Assembly: GCA_035304385.1 (NCBI GenBank)
Contig: DATGQD010000058.1
Coordinates: 1 to 64,000, forward strand
Reading direction: 5' to 3'
Source: ZC4RG29 sp035304385
GTDB taxonomy: Bacteria > Bacteroidota > Bacteroidia > Cytophagales > Cyclobacteriaceae
DNA: 64,000 nucleotides
Of the stretch, positions 35,978 to 45,732 are shown piece after piece. The stretch's first letter is position 1. Each line of letters opens with the position of its first letter. The notes beneath the pieces were generated by a model. It did not search any database, had not been told where the DNA came from, and saw only the letters and a list, made by a program, of their open reading frames with translations. The position numbers and the translations under genes are program-made.

Positions 35978-36026
35978 ATAAACATCAGAGCCTCGGTGGA
36001 CAGTCGGGCAGGTTGAACAGCGTGCC

Positions 36027-37154
36027 CTACCCGATTTCGATGACTACGTCGTCGGTTAACGGATGCCCAACGCAGGTGAGCACGTAACCTTCAGCGCGTT
36101 CGGAGGCCGACAGTCCTTCCTCTTCGTCGAGGCGCACTTTTCCGGAGATCGCTTTTCCACGGCATGCGGTGCACAGGCCACTTTGACAGGAGTAAGGCAA
36201 GTCGATGCCCGCGTCAAGCGCTGCCTCCAGGATACCCTTATGCGGCGGAACCATCACCTTGTATTCTTCGCCGTCAAAACGGATGGTCACTTCGCGTTCG
36301 ATGATTTCCTCTTCCTCAGCTTCCTTTTTCGACGCCTTGTCGATCGTGCCCTGAACGAAACTTTCTTTTCGGATCTTTTCTGCAGGAATGGAGTATGCGC
36401 CAAGTAGTGACTCGACGTTCTTCATCATACCTTCCGGTCCGCACATCAGGTAAAGCGTATTTTCAACGCCCCAATCCGGAATCCTTTCGAACAGCTTTTT
36501 AAGCATAGCGGGATTGAGAAGTCCTGAATATCCCTGCCAATTCATCGGCGCGGTATCGAGGATGTGGATCACATGAAGACGGCCCTCATGTTGTGCTTCC
36601 CACCGGGCAAGTTCTTCTTTGAAAATCACGCTATCGATATCGCGGTTGCAGTAAATCAGCGAAACGATACTTTCCGGCTCCTGGGTCAGTACGCTTTTTG
36701 TAAGAGAGAACAACGGTGTGATACCCGAACCGCCCGCAAACATCACAATGTGTCTCCGGTTTGCCGGCGCATAGTCCAGCGTGAAATTCCCCACCGCACC
36801 CAGCACCTTGAGCTTGTCGCCTTCGCGAACGTTGTCGGCAAGCCAGTTCGACATGAGGCCGTTTTCGACACGTTTTACGGTAACGGCCGCGAACTCATCC
36901 GTTGAGGGCGTCGTACACAGCGAATAGGCCCGCCTGACCTCCTTACCCTGGATTGGCGCGATCAGCGTCAAAAACTGGCCGGGCTTGTAAGTAAGCGGTC
37001 CGGAAGTGGGCTTATCGAATACGATCGTGATCGTATCCCGTGTTTCGTGGATAATTGACTTTACCGTAAGCTCCAGATACAGCGGAGCGCTGTGCGTTGC
37101 CTCTTTTGCAGGCTGCGGTTTCGGTTGCGACCTTTTGAAAAAATTAAATGCCAT
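36027..37154 (-). CDS. Ferredoxin-NADP reductase-like protein with [2Fe-2S] domain
   Basis: A 375-residue PaaE-like electron-transfer protein. The FAD domain has RAYSLCT near 90; the NAD(P) domain has GGSGITPLFSL near 140; the C-terminal plant-type ferredoxin has C323, C328, C331 and C361 in CX4CX2CX29C. It should pass electrons from NAD(P)H to a partner oxygenase or hydroxylase. I chose the ATG at 37154; the frame extends 52 codons upstream through the purB leader and looks non-coding there. No oxygenase is adjacent. Confidence 0.9.
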   Translation of the reverse strand: MAFNFFKRSQPKPQPAKEATHSAPLYLELTVKSIIHETRDTITIVFDKPTSGPLTYKPGQFLTLIAPIQGKEVRRAYSLCTTPSTDEFAAVTVKRVENGLMSNWLADNVREGDKLKVLGAVGNFTLDYAPANRRHIVMFAGGSGITPLFSLTKSVLTQEPESIVSLIYCNRDIDSVIFKEELARWEAQHEGRLHVIHILDTAPMNWQGYSGLLNPAMLKKLFERIPDWGVENTLYLMCGPEGMMKNVESLLGAYSIPAEKIRKESFVQGTIDKASKKEAEEEEIIEREVTIRFDGEEYKVMVPPHKGILEAALDAGIDLPYSCQSGLCTACRGKAISGKVRLDEEEGLSASERAEGYVLTCVGHPLTDDVVIEIG

Positions 37155-37212
37155 GTTCAGAACGTACCTAAATAACACCGGGCACAAGCATAACGTTGCC
37201 CGAAAGGCCGCA

Positions 37213-37220
37213 CAAAAGTA
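37213..37220 (-). promoter_or_regulatory. Candidate -7 element for the ferredoxin reductase gene
   Basis: The minus strand reads TACTTTTG, a perfect TAnnTTTG, 59 bases before the ATG at 37154. A matching TTTG upstream is not evident. Confidence 0.4.
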
Positions 37221-37285
37221 CAATCTTTCGATTTTCCCTCCATACGGTAATTTGCTTAATTTAGCGCCGTAAATTCCCACGGACT

Positions 37286-38623
37286 GTGCCTCTGACACCT
37301 TTAACTGCAATTTCCCCTATTGACGGCCGATACTTCCGGTCGGTCGAGTCTTTGTCACAGTATTTCTCCGAATACGGACTGATTCGTTACCGGATCCAGA
37401 TCGAAATCGAATATCTCATCGCCCTATCGGCAGCGATACCCGAGATGATGGATTTTCCGGTGCACAAACTCAATGAGCTGCGACGGATTTACAAGGATTT
37501 CTCGGAAGCAGACGCAGAGGAAGTCAAGCAAATCGAGGCGGAAACGAATCACGATGTGAAGGCTGTCGAATATTTTCTGAAAAAGCGTTTCGACGATCCG
37601 CTTCTCGAACCTTTTCGCGAATACATCCACTTTGGGCTCACGTCGCAAGACATCAACAATACGGCTATTCCCCTGCTCATGCGCGACTTTATGCAGCGGG
37701 AATATCAGCCCCAGCTTACCAGCCTGATCAGCCGCCTCAGCCAGATGTCGAAGGAGTGGCAAAACGTGCCGATGCTGGCGCACACCCACGGGCAGCCGGC
37801 CTCTCCTACCCGATTGGGAAAGGAGATCATGGTTTTTGTCTCGCGACTTGAAAAGCAGATGGGCCTGCTGAAAACCGTTCCGTTCTCAGCAAAATTCGGC
37901 GGCGCCACCGGAAATTTCAATGCGCATCACGTAGCCTATCCGGAAACCGACTGGAATAAATTCGGGGACGAATTCTGTAAACACCTGGGCCTAAGCCGCA
38001 GCATCCCTACCACGCAGATCGAACACTACGACAATCTTGCCGCGCTCTTCGACAACCTGAAACGCATCAACACGATCTTGATTGACTTCAGCCGTGACAT
38101 ATGGCAGTACATTTCAATGAACTACTTCCGGATGAAGATCACGGCCGGCGAAGTGGGCTCTTCCGCAATGCCGCATAAGGTGAACCCCATCGACTTTGAA
38201 AACGCGGAAGGGAATTTGGGCTTCGCCAACGCGATCTATGATTTCATGTCATCGAAGCTTCCGGTTTCACGCCTTCAGCGGGACCTGACGGACTCGACGG
38301 TACTTCGAAACATCGGCGTCCCGGTCGCACACAGCATCATCGCATTTAAGTCGCTGGAACGGGGCATCCGCAAACTGGAAATCAACGAGGGTAAGATCCG
38401 CCAGGATCTTGAAGACAATTGGGTGGTTATCGCCGAAGCGATCCAGACGATTCTCAGAAAAGAAGGCTTCGAGAATCCGTACGAAACGCTGAAGGAGTTA
38501 ACGCGCACTCATGAAAAGATCACCCAGGAGACGATCCACAACTTCATTGATACGCTTGACATTAAGCCTGGTCTGAAGACCCGACTGAAACAAATCACCC
38601 CTTTCAACTACACCGGCGTTTAA
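37286..38623 (+). CDS. purB: Adenylosuccinate lyase
   Basis: A 445-residue enzyme of the fumarase/aspartase superfamily that splits SAICAR and adenylosuccinate in purine synthesis. The signature GSSAMPHKVNPIDFENAEG with the catalytic Ser in its flexible loop is near residue 290, and THGQPASPT with the catalytic His is near 166. The start codon is GTG, since no ATG precedes the conserved N-terminus PLTAISPIDGRY. It is convergent with the TolC gene, 5 bases apart. Confidence 0.97.
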   Translation: MPLTPLTAISPIDGRYFRSVESLSQYFSEYGLIRYRIQIEIEYLIALSAAIPEMMDFPVHKLNELRRIYKDFSEADAEEVKQIEAETNHDVKAVEYFLKKRFDDPLLEPFREYIHFGLTSQDINNTAIPLLMRDFMQREYQPQLTSLISRLSQMSKEWQNVPMLAHTHGQPASPTRLGKEIMVFVSRLEKQMGLLKTVPFSAKFGGATGNFNAHHVAYPETDWNKFGDEFCKHLGLSRSIPTTQIEHYDNLAALFDNLKRINTILIDFSRDIWQYISMNYFRMKITAGEVGSSAMPHKVNPIDFENAEGNLGFANAIYDFMSSKLPVSRLQRDLTDSTVLRNIGVPVAHSIIAFKSLERGIRKLEINEGKIRQDLEDNWVVIAEAIQTILRKEGFENPYETLKELTRTHEKITQETIHNFIDTLDIKPGLKTRLKQITPFNYTGV

Positions 38624-38628
38624 AACGA

Positions 38629-40098
38629 TCACTCATCTCCCTCGCGGATGTACAGCGGCCTGTCGGTGGAGAAATCGTACAGCGTCAATCGTCTGAGATC
38701 ATAGTACGCTTGCCAGAACGACTGGAGCGCCAGGATGTAGCTGCGCTTCGCGTCGTCTTTTTCTGTCAACGCGATGTTGAGATTGGTGATGTCAATCCGG
38801 CCGATGAGATAACGGTTTTGGGCGACATTGTAACGTTCCTGGGCGACTTCATCCGACTTGCGTGTGATGTCTATCTGCAGACGTAACATTTCAAATTGAC
38901 GGACCTGCGTGAGGATCTCCTGCTCGAAGTTCACCTCATCCTGCGCGATAACGTAATCTGTAAATTCCTTGTTGGCCATAGCGGTTCGCAAGCGGGCCTT
39001 GTTCCGACCCCAGTCGAGTACCGGCACGTTAAAGCCGATATTAAAGCGCTGTTGTTGCAGCGGGTCGTGATAAATGTCGGAAAGTACCGAACCGGAATTG
39101 TTAAGTCCATACGAGGCGGTTAGCGTTGCTTCGAAGCGGTCGCCTTTTGCGCTGGCCACCTGACTCTCGGCTTCCAGCCGCCTTCGTTCGAAGGCAATAA
39201 AGTCTGCCCGGTTTGCACGGGCCCGCTCCAGCGCCTCTTCCAGCGATATTTCGAATTGCGGAATCTCTTCCGGAAGTACCAACTCGAACTCTTCGGTGTT
39301 ACTCATTCCTACGAACGAACGCAACCGCAGCCGATTCGTTTCCTGGTCGAGTTTAGCCTGCGCCACATCCTGCCGTGAGCGTAGAAGTTGGAGTTCTACC
39401 TGAAGAAGTTTGTCCTGCGAAGTGGTACCTATGTTGTATCGTCCCTGTTCGATCTTATAGATCGTGTCGTTGTTGGCCAGGTTGAATTCGGCGATCTGAA
39501 GGTTGATCTGCGACGCCATAACAGAAAAGAACCGCGAGACCGCCTCTCTGGCGATGAATTCCATTTCTTCGACGTATTCCCGGCGTGATTCTTCGTAACG
39601 GAGGGGTTCGATCATCCTGTCCCAGCGAAGCCGGTTGAATGAGAAGAGCGGCTGATCGAGACGGATGTTCATCGGCACACCGCTCCAGTTGACCACTTCC
39701 CGTTCGATGTCATCGACAACAAACACTGACGAGTTTACGGAAATCACACCTCCCGTCCAGAGTATGGGTTGCTGCAGGCCGAGTGTCAGCGCCGAGTTGG
39801 TCTGTCGCCGCGATCGGAATTCGATAGAGCCATCGGGTTGTGTTACCGGCGTAAAGTCCTGGCTATAATTGGGAAAGTTTCCGCTAAGTCTGAGTTGCGG
39901 ATTGTAGTTGGACCGATAATAGCGATAAGTCCAATACAGGTTTTCTTTACGGGTTTCCGCCTGTTTTGACCGTGGCGATTGTGCACGGGCCATGGCAACC
40001 ACATCGTCAAGCGTTAGCCGGCGCACCTGCGCATGGCTGTCGTGCCACGCAGACAAAAAAAATCCGGCGACAACAAGAAAACATGCCTTCTTATTCAT
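38629..40098 (-). CDS. TolC-family outer membrane efflux protein
   Basis: A 489-residue outer membrane channel of the TolC/OprM type with a signal peptide (AWHDSHAQ, cleaved about residue 24). Long coiled-coil helices with Gln/Arg/Glu richness span most of the protein. It forms the exit duct for the adaptor and permease encoded upstream. The ATG at 40098 was chosen because it opens a proper signal peptide; it overlaps the permease stop by 8 bases. The cluster is HlyD, permease, TolC. Confidence 0.88.
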   Translation of the reverse strand: MNKKACFLVVAGFFLSAWHDSHAQVRRLTLDDVVAMARAQSPRSKQAETRKENLYWTYRYYRSNYNPQLRLSGNFPNYSQDFTPVTQPDGSIEFRSRRQTNSALTLGLQQPILWTGGVISVNSSVFVVDDIEREVVNWSGVPMNIRLDQPLFSFNRLRWDRMIEPLRYEESRREYVEEMEFIAREAVSRFFSVMASQINLQIAEFNLANNDTIYKIEQGRYNIGTTSQDKLLQVELQLLRSRQDVAQAKLDQETNRLRLRSFVGMSNTEEFELVLPEEIPQFEISLEEALERARANRADFIAFERRRLEAESQVASAKGDRFEATLTASYGLNNSGSVLSDIYHDPLQQQRFNIGFNVPVLDWGRNKARLRTAMANKEFTDYVIAQDEVNFEQEILTQVRQFEMLRLQIDITRKSDEVAQERYNVAQNRYLIGRIDITNLNIALTEKDDAKRSYILALQSFWQAYYDLRRLTLYDFSTDRPLYIREGDE

Positions 40099-41452
40099 AA
40101 CGAAGTGAGGTAATAGGATCCTGGCTGGCGGCTTTTCGCGCGGGGGCAATACCAAAGATGAGCCCTACTGTGGCCGCCACGCCAAAGGACAAAACAACAG
40201 ACATAAAACTGATCACAGTCGGTATTTCGGCGACATAGGATATGAGGAACGCCAGGCCTACACCCAGGATCACACCTATGAGGCCACCCGAAACGCTGAT
40301 CATCATGGCTTCAAAAAGAAATTGCTGGGTGATGTCGGACTTCTTTGCGCCGATAGAAAGCCTGAGCCCGATTTCCTTGATACGCTCCAGGACGGAAGCC
40401 AGCATAATGTTCATAATGCCGATGCCGCCCACGAGCAGCGAAATGCCGGCGATAGCGCCGAGCACGTAGTTAAAAATATCATTTGTACGCTGCTGTTGCT
40501 TGAGCAGCAGTTCCGGGATCTCGATCTCATAGTCGACCACCCCGTAATGTCTCCGTTCGAGCAGGCGCGAGAGAATTTCCGCCGTTGTCTGAAGATACGG
40601 CGTCTCAGCCACCTGGAGTACGAGTCGGTCGAGTTGATGATAATTTTTCGGAGCAGTCGATGCTTCGGGTTCAGCGTCCTGTACGGTCACACGTCCACGG
40701 CTATACTGTCCACTCGTATTGGTGCTGGCAAGTTGGGAGCGCGTGACAAGGTCCCGATTCTCGTAACGGATGAGCATGGTCTGCAGCGGTGTGTACACAT
40801 CCATATTGTAATCGCGAATGCCGAGCTTGGTGATGCTCGCCTCAGAAACAAGACGTTCCCTCATGACGCCCACGATGGTCAACCAATGCGGGCCCACTTT
40901 GATGGGCTTACCCAATGGATCCTCCGTAGGAAAGAACTTGCTCTTTATGGAATTGCCAATGATACACACCGGCGCGCCGGTAATGCGCTCGTCCTCGAGG
41001 AACATCCTGCCTTCGGCGAGGCTGAAATCAAAAATTTCAAAATAGACCGGCTCCACCCCCACGAGCTTGGCAGAGCGGCGGATCCCACCTTTTATGATGA
41101 ATGTTTCCAGCAGTATTTCAGGACTGATCTTGCTGACGACAGGGATGTTAGCCTCTATGCTGCTGACGTCGCGCATGGTGAGACCGGGTGAAAACTTGCG
41201 CTTCTCTTTCAACCCGGCTTCTTCGATCTTTTCCTCCCGCTGTTCTATCGTAGGTTTGACGACGATATTATTTACGCCGACCAGGCGAATTTGCTCCAGT
41301 ATTTCCTGCTGTGCACCGTTTCCTATGGCCAGCATGGCGATGACGGCCGCTACACCGAAGATGATGCCCAAGGCGGTAAGGAGCGACCGCATCTTGTTGG
41401 ACAATACGGCGTCAACGGCGATGTAAAGGTTTGCCAGCAACCGCTCTCTCAT
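40091..41452 (-). CDS. MacB-like ABC transporter permease
   Basis: A 453-residue permease of the MacB/FtsX type with one N-terminal helix (about 20-42), a large periplasmic domain (MacB core) and three C-terminal helices (about 325-450). It exports toxins, peptides or lipids in partnership with a MacA-like adaptor and TolC. The N-terminal ATPase domain of MacB is absent and no separate ATPase gene lies in the cluster. Its start overlaps the adaptor stop in an ATGA tetramer. Confidence 0.9.
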   Translation of the reverse strand: MRERLLANLYIAVDAVLSNKMRSLLTALGIIFGVAAVIAMLAIGNGAQQEILEQIRLVGVNNIVVKPTIEQREEKIEEAGLKEKRKFSPGLTMRDVSSIEANIPVVSKISPEILLETFIIKGGIRRSAKLVGVEPVYFEIFDFSLAEGRMFLEDERITGAPVCIIGNSIKSKFFPTEDPLGKPIKVGPHWLTIVGVMRERLVSEASITKLGIRDYNMDVYTPLQTMLIRYENRDLVTRSQLASTNTSGQYSRGRVTVQDAEPEASTAPKNYHQLDRLVLQVAETPYLQTTAEILSRLLERRHYGVVDYEIEIPELLLKQQQRTNDIFNYVLGAIAGISLLVGGIGIMNIMLASVLERIKEIGLRLSIGAKKSDITQQFLFEAMMISVSGGLIGVILGVGLAFLISYVAEIPTVISFMSVVLSFGVAATVGLIFGIAPARKAASQDPITSLRYE

Positions 41453-42876
41453 GGCTGGGAGGCATTCCGTGTTGAATCGGTCCGCGCCACACCGGCGCGA
41501 GCGCCATCCGGACGACGTACTCTGCCTCGCCGCTCATCGCGGGCCGGTTGTCCGCCTCCCTCGAGAAGGTCAGGGGCGGTTATCTCGGGTTCTTCGCCAG
41601 CGGGCTTCTTCCGCTTACCGTTCATTTCAGGAAGGAGGTCGATAGGATCGTTCTCCATTCCGGACGGCACAGAAAGGTACACCCGATCACCCTCGGAGAC
41701 ACCCGCCAGTATGACGGCGTCGTTCGCGTTGGTCAACCCCACCATCACCTCTTTCTTCCGTGTGTCAAGTCCTTGACGAAGATACACGTACGTGATCGAA
41801 TCGAACTGATTGTGAAGACACTCGAGGGGCACGAACAGCGCGTTGTCCACCATAGCGGTGACGATTCGGTTGGATGTCGTCATCGCGGGCCGGAGCGTAG
41901 GGTCGGTACCATTGATCGCGATGTCCACCTGGAACACCTTGGCGTCGCTGTTCGGTCGCTGTTCGCCAATATTGGCAACGCGCGTGACAGAGCCGGTCAA
42001 TTTCTTATCCGGGTAAGCGTCGAGCCCGATTTCTACCGGTTGCCCGACTTTAACCTTCCTTACGTCCACCTCGTTGACGAATGTCTTCGACATCATTTGG
42101 CTTAGGTCGGGAAGCGTGGCCACCGTAGGATCCCAGGTGTTGATTTGAGAACCCGCCTTGATCGGCTTGTTGTCCCATCCCTTGGTGTAAATCACCATGC
42201 CGTCTTCCGGGGCGATAATGGTAAACGCTGTCGCGAGCCGCTGGATGGCAGTAAATTCGTTTTGGGCCTTTCGCAGCTCGGTGTATTGCTCCTTCATCCG
42301 CTCGGCATTCTGCCGCTGCCGAATCTTATAATTTTCGAGCGCCTGTGCGTATTCGCGTTCGGCGCGTGCGAGGTTAATCTCTGCTTGTTTAATCGTTGCC
42401 GGTGGTTCGTACTGCGATTGCTCAAGAACGATGCGTTTCTCCTCCACCGCGTACTTGAGGTTGACGAGTTCGTCACGGGCTTGCCGCAACTGCAGGGTCG
42501 TATCGAGTTCGGTCTGCACAAATTCCGCCTGTTCCCGTTCAAGCGCGAGCTGTTTTTCGTCGAACCGGTTTTGAAACTCCGAGCGGTCAAGCGACGCCAC
42601 CCAGTCGCCCTTCTTTACAATCGTGCCTTCATCGACGATATCCTGGATGGTCACGTTGAATATTCTGAAATCGCGAAGAGCGCTTGGCCCCTGTATCTTC
42701 ACAGAATTCCGCGCCTCGAGCTCCCCGGTGGTCTCGATCTCTACTTTGAATGGTCCGCTCTTAACAGATGTTAGGATTTCGACACTGCCCTTGGTTCCTC
42801 CTCCCCTCAACAGAAAAAATGCCGCCAGTGCTACCACCACTACAACTGCCGCAATAATCAGGTTTCTTTTGCCCAT
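41449..42876 (-). CDS. HlyD/MacA-family efflux adaptor
   Basis: A 475-residue periplasmic adaptor with an N-terminal anchor (about 5-24), a lipoyl half-motif (GTIVKKGDWVASLD near 82-95), a long coiled-coil hairpin (about 105-215), the second lipoyl half and beta-barrel domains. The C-terminal 60 residues are Arg/Pro/Gly-rich and look disordered. It bridges the MacB-like permease and TolC. A TACCTTTG element 118 bases upstream may be its promoter. Confidence 0.9.
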   Translation of the reverse strand: MGKRNLIIAAVVVVVALAAFFLLRGGGTKGSVEILTSVKSGPFKVEIETTGELEARNSVKIQGPSALRDFRIFNVTIQDIVDEGTIVKKGDWVASLDRSEFQNRFDEKQLALEREQAEFVQTELDTTLQLRQARDELVNLKYAVEEKRIVLEQSQYEPPATIKQAEINLARAEREYAQALENYKIRQRQNAERMKEQYTELRKAQNEFTAIQRLATAFTIIAPEDGMVIYTKGWDNKPIKAGSQINTWDPTVATLPDLSQMMSKTFVNEVDVRKVKVGQPVEIGLDAYPDKKLTGSVTRVANIGEQRPNSDAKVFQVDIAINGTDPTLRPAMTTSNRIVTAMVDNALFVPLECLHNQFDSITYVYLRQGLDTRKKEVMVGLTNANDAVILAGVSEGDRVYLSVPSGMENDPIDLLPEMNGKRKKPAGEEPEITAPDLLEGGGQPARDERRGRVRRPDGARAGVARTDSTRNASQP

Positions 42877-42993
42877 GACACCATTTATTTAATGCACATT
42901 GACACCCATACGAACAGGGTGCCATCGTTGCAGGGTAAGCATGGAACGAAGGGGACTTTGAAATGATTGTGAAGTGATTCCGCCAACCCCAGG

Positions 42994-43001
42994 CAAAGGT
43001 A
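42994..43001 (-). promoter_or_regulatory. Candidate -7 element for the efflux operon
   Basis: The minus strand reads TACCTTTG, a perfect TAnnTTTG, in the 230-base gap upstream of the adaptor gene. The distance to the ATG (118 bases) is long and no TTTG partner is clear. Confidence 0.3.
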
Positions 43002-43106
43002 GGCAAATCCCCGGCCCTGGTGAAGCCACTGGAATAATCTTAATCCCCACGGTGTAAGCAAATGCCCTATTGGCGGCGAAACGGGCTGAGCACGTGATGC
43101 AGCTGG

Positions 43107-44261
43107 CTACTGGTCGGGGCCTCGCCGGGAAACGATCCTGGAAAGCGCCGTTTTCTTGTCGGTCTTCCCTTCATTGTAGGCCTTAAGATCGGACCCCTGG
43201 ATGGAGAGTTCCAGTGTCGATGGAATATGGCATTGAATGCATTGTGTGATCGCCACATTGAAGACCAGTTGTTCGTCGTCATCCAGGCTCTTCAGCGTAC
43301 GGCCGTATTCGAGAATGTTTTCCTTGAGCTCGGATTCGAACCGGGGGTAGAGTTCTTTCACCTTGCTGTCCCGCTCCTGCTGATTGATATCTCTAAGGCC
43401 GACCGTCGGCATATCGTAGGTGCTGTTGAACGTCCTATTGGCAGAGAAGACGCGCATGTAATACACCACGCCAAAATCTTTCAGGCGTTCATAGGGAATC
43501 GTGCCGTCGACAAAGAATGTAGTTGAGAGATCCTGGCGGTATAACCTGCTGAAAATGGTAGAAAGAAGTTCCAGGTCGGGTTCGACGTCGCCGGTGACTT
43601 CAGCCGTGGTCGTCCTGATCCTTTTAACAAATTCATCGCGGCTGATCCGCGCGTTGCGCAACGCATTTATATCATCCGTAGAGGCCTCTACTGACAAGAG
43701 CATACGACTCGGCGCGGGCACGAGGGAGCCCACCCATTGACGGGGTTGGTCGCCGCGGTTTGTAATGACCACACTTTCTCCCGACGGCAGTTGGCTCAGC
43801 AAGGAACCGTAGTCGGCAAGGAACTCCCGGGCTGCCTCGATAATACGTTCATTCGAGAGATCGCGAAGGCTGTCGAGATTGAGTTGCTGACGGTCCTTAA
43901 GGCGCCACTCATCGCTTTCCCGCTCTACGGGCGCCTGTTGCCGCCGTACTACCCCACCACTCACACCCTGAACGCGCTCGTTCCATGTGTTGACATCATA
44001 GCTACGAGCGGGAAGGCCAAAGGCGATCGGCGTGGTGTAATCGGCAGGAAGTGCAAACGTAACGCCAACGCCAGGCTGATATGATCCGGTGACGCTAAGC
44101 GGAAAGAACATGCGATTGCCTTCCATCTTTTGCCGGATGAGTGTGACCAAAACATTCTCAGCAACGCGAAGGTCGCGGTTCATCCGCTCCCGGTCGACCT
44201 CCTGTGCGAGGCTCGCCTGTGTAACCAGGATCATGAGCGTGAGAATCAGCGTACGTGACAT
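43107..44261 (-). CDS. Secreted protein with single CxxCH, linked to ECF sigma
   Basis: A 384-residue protein I do not recognise. The signal peptide is clear (cleavage near SLAQ, residue 19-20). The body is mostly polar alpha/beta without membrane segments. The mature protein has only two cysteines, C341 and C344, and they form CIQCH with H345, the heme c attachment motif. No Met follows as sixth ligand, so any heme would be ligated by a residue from earlier in the chain. The gene follows the anti-sigma gene by 21 bases and is probably co-transcribed with the ECF pair. Confidence 0.7.
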   Translation of the reverse strand: MSRTLILTLMILVTQASLAQEVDRERMNRDLRVAENVLVTLIRQKMEGNRMFFPLSVTGSYQPGVGVTFALPADYTTPIAFGLPARSYDVNTWNERVQGVSGGVVRRQQAPVERESDEWRLKDRQQLNLDSLRDLSNERIIEAAREFLADYGSLLSQLPSGESVVITNRGDQPRQWVGSLVPAPSRMLLSVEASTDDINALRNARISRDEFVKRIRTTTAEVTGDVEPDLELLSTIFSRLYRQDLSTTFFVDGTIPYERLKDFGVVYYMRVFSANRTFNSTYDMPTVGLRDINQQERDSKVKELYPRFESELKENILEYGRTLKSLDDDEQLVFNVAITQCIQCHIPSTLELSIQGSDLKAYNEGKTDKKTALSRIVSRRGPDQ

Positions 44262-44282
44262 GGGTCGTGTCTATCTTGAAAT

Positions 44283-45110
44283 TCAGTTTCTTATAACAGG
44301 AACAGAAGCGTTGGAGATAATACTGGCGAGGATCTGTTCCGTCTCCTGCCGATACATATCCGTGTTCTGCTGCAGGTCATTTAAACGAGCCTGCAGAATC
44401 AACAGGTCGTCTTCGCGTTGCTGCTGAAGATACTTTGCAAAATCGACCAGCAACTGTTCAAGTTGTTCCTTCTGATCTTCGGAAGTCATCTTGTAGTAGT
44501 CTTTGATCATCCGGAGGTTTTCAGCTTGTAGCGTCGACACGTAGGCGCTGATCTGCTCTTCGGATGCAGCGGCGGCCTTCGTCACCAGCCGGTCGATTTG
44601 AGACGAATTCTTCTCCAGGCTTTCACGCACGTTTGCGTTAAAGGCCTCTTGCGACTTCTTCCATTCTTCCTGCAGTGCTGCATTGTTGCTGGCCAGCCGC
44701 GCGTCAACAATACTTTGCACGTCCATGACGTCCAGCGAAGGCGTTTCCTGCGCTGGACGCGGCGTGCCGAATGTTAGCTTGAGTTCATTTCCAGACGCAG
44801 TGACCTGCACACCCGTAAGCTTGCCGACGACCATCAAGAGTACAAGCGATGCGGCGATAGCCAGCGCTGTGCGAAGGACCGGTGATGAAAAATTCAAGAA
44901 ACGCGTACGGTTGTCAATGACCAGGGGTGGGGCGATCACTTCCTTGTCGCGCACCAATCCCATCACGTCGCGCACTGCCTTTAATGCCTCGAGCTCACGC
45001 CGCGCGTCTTCGGAGCCTGCCAGGTAGCGCTCCACTTTCTCCCTGGCGGCGCCGTCGAGCTCACCATACAGGTAGGCAATCAGTGCGCCTTCATCAGGTT
45101 TATAGCTCAT
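44283..45110 (-). CDS. Anti-sigma factor
   Basis: A 275-residue membrane protein. The N-terminal 55 residues carry the anti-sigma-type stretch (ALIAYLYGELDGAAREKVERYL), then an aspartate/arginine-rich linker, a single transmembrane helix (about 78-97) and a C-terminal extracytoplasmic coiled coil (about 130-265, rich in Gln, Glu and Asn). The zinc-binding HxxxCxxC motif of many anti-sigma factors is missing. Its start overlaps the sigma stop by 11 bases, supporting coupled control of that sigma factor. Confidence 0.78.
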   Translation of the reverse strand: MSYKPDEGALIAYLYGELDGAAREKVERYLAGSEDARRELEALKAVRDVMGLVRDKEVIAPPLVIDNRTRFLNFSSPVLRTALAIAASLVLLMVVGKLTGVQVTASGNELKLTFGTPRPAQETPSLDVMDVQSIVDARLASNNAALQEEWKKSQEAFNANVRESLEKNSSQIDRLVTKAAAASEEQISAYVSTLQAENLRMIKDYYKMTSEDQKEQLEQLLVDFAKYLQQQREDDLLILQARLNDLQQNTDMYRQETEQILASIISNASVPVIRN

Positions 45111-45732
45111 AGTTTATCGTGTCTTTGTTGATGTTTTTCTTTTCCAGTATTCGTTTCAGACTTTCCAGTCCGTAATACATTCTCGATTTCACTGTATTTT
45201 CGGAGATGTTCAACACCTCCGCGATCTCCCGGAATTTTAGTCCTTCATATTCTTTCATAATGACTACCGCACGCTGATCTTCATTGATGGCCATGAGGGC
45301 AGTGTGCAGAATGTCCGCTATCTCGTTGCGCTGATACTGCCGGTCGGGATCATCGATCCTGCTTGCGGACGTCTCCCACCGGGGCGACTGTTCTGATTCT
45401 AAATTCCAGACCCGATCGAACGGCGTTGAGCGGCTGTTCTGCTTTCTGCGTGCCTCCTCCCTGCAGTAGTTCATGGCGATCTTGTACAACCAGGCCTTGA
45501 ACTTCCCGAGGTCTTGCAATGAGGGCAGGTTTCGGCACATGGAGATAAAGGTTTTTTGCGCCACCTCCATGGCCAGGTCGTGGTCCAGAAAGAACTTAAA
45601 ACCAAAATTGTAAATGCGTTTGTACCATAGCTGGACCAGCTTGCCCTGGGCTTTCTGGTCGCCCTGCGCCGCGCGCTCCAACAGAGCGTCCGAATGCATC
45701 ATGGCAATGTCCTGTAAAGTCTCCGCATGCAT
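45100..45732 (-). CDS. ECF-type RNA polymerase sigma factor
   Basis: A 210-residue sigma-70 family factor. Region 2 is near residues 20-85 (with LWYKRIYNFGFKFFLDHDLAMEVAQKTF) and region 4 near 145-200 (INEDQRAVVIMKEYEGLKFREIAEVL, NTVKSRMYYGLESLKRIL). I chose the ATG at 45732; an upstream TTG in frame would add 18 residues. The gene overlaps its anti-sigma gene by 11 bases. Other than the adjacent CxxCH gene, targets cannot be told. Confidence 0.88.
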   Translation of the reverse strand: MHAETLQDIAMMHSDALLERAAQGDQKAQGKLVQLWYKRIYNFGFKFFLDHDLAMEVAQKTFISMCRNLPSLQDLGKFKAWLYKIAMNYCREEARRKQNSRSTPFDRVWNLESEQSPRWETSASRIDDPDRQYQRNEIADILHTALMAINEDQRAVVIMKEYEGLKFREIAEVLNISENTVKSRMYYGLESLKRILEKKNINKDTINYEL

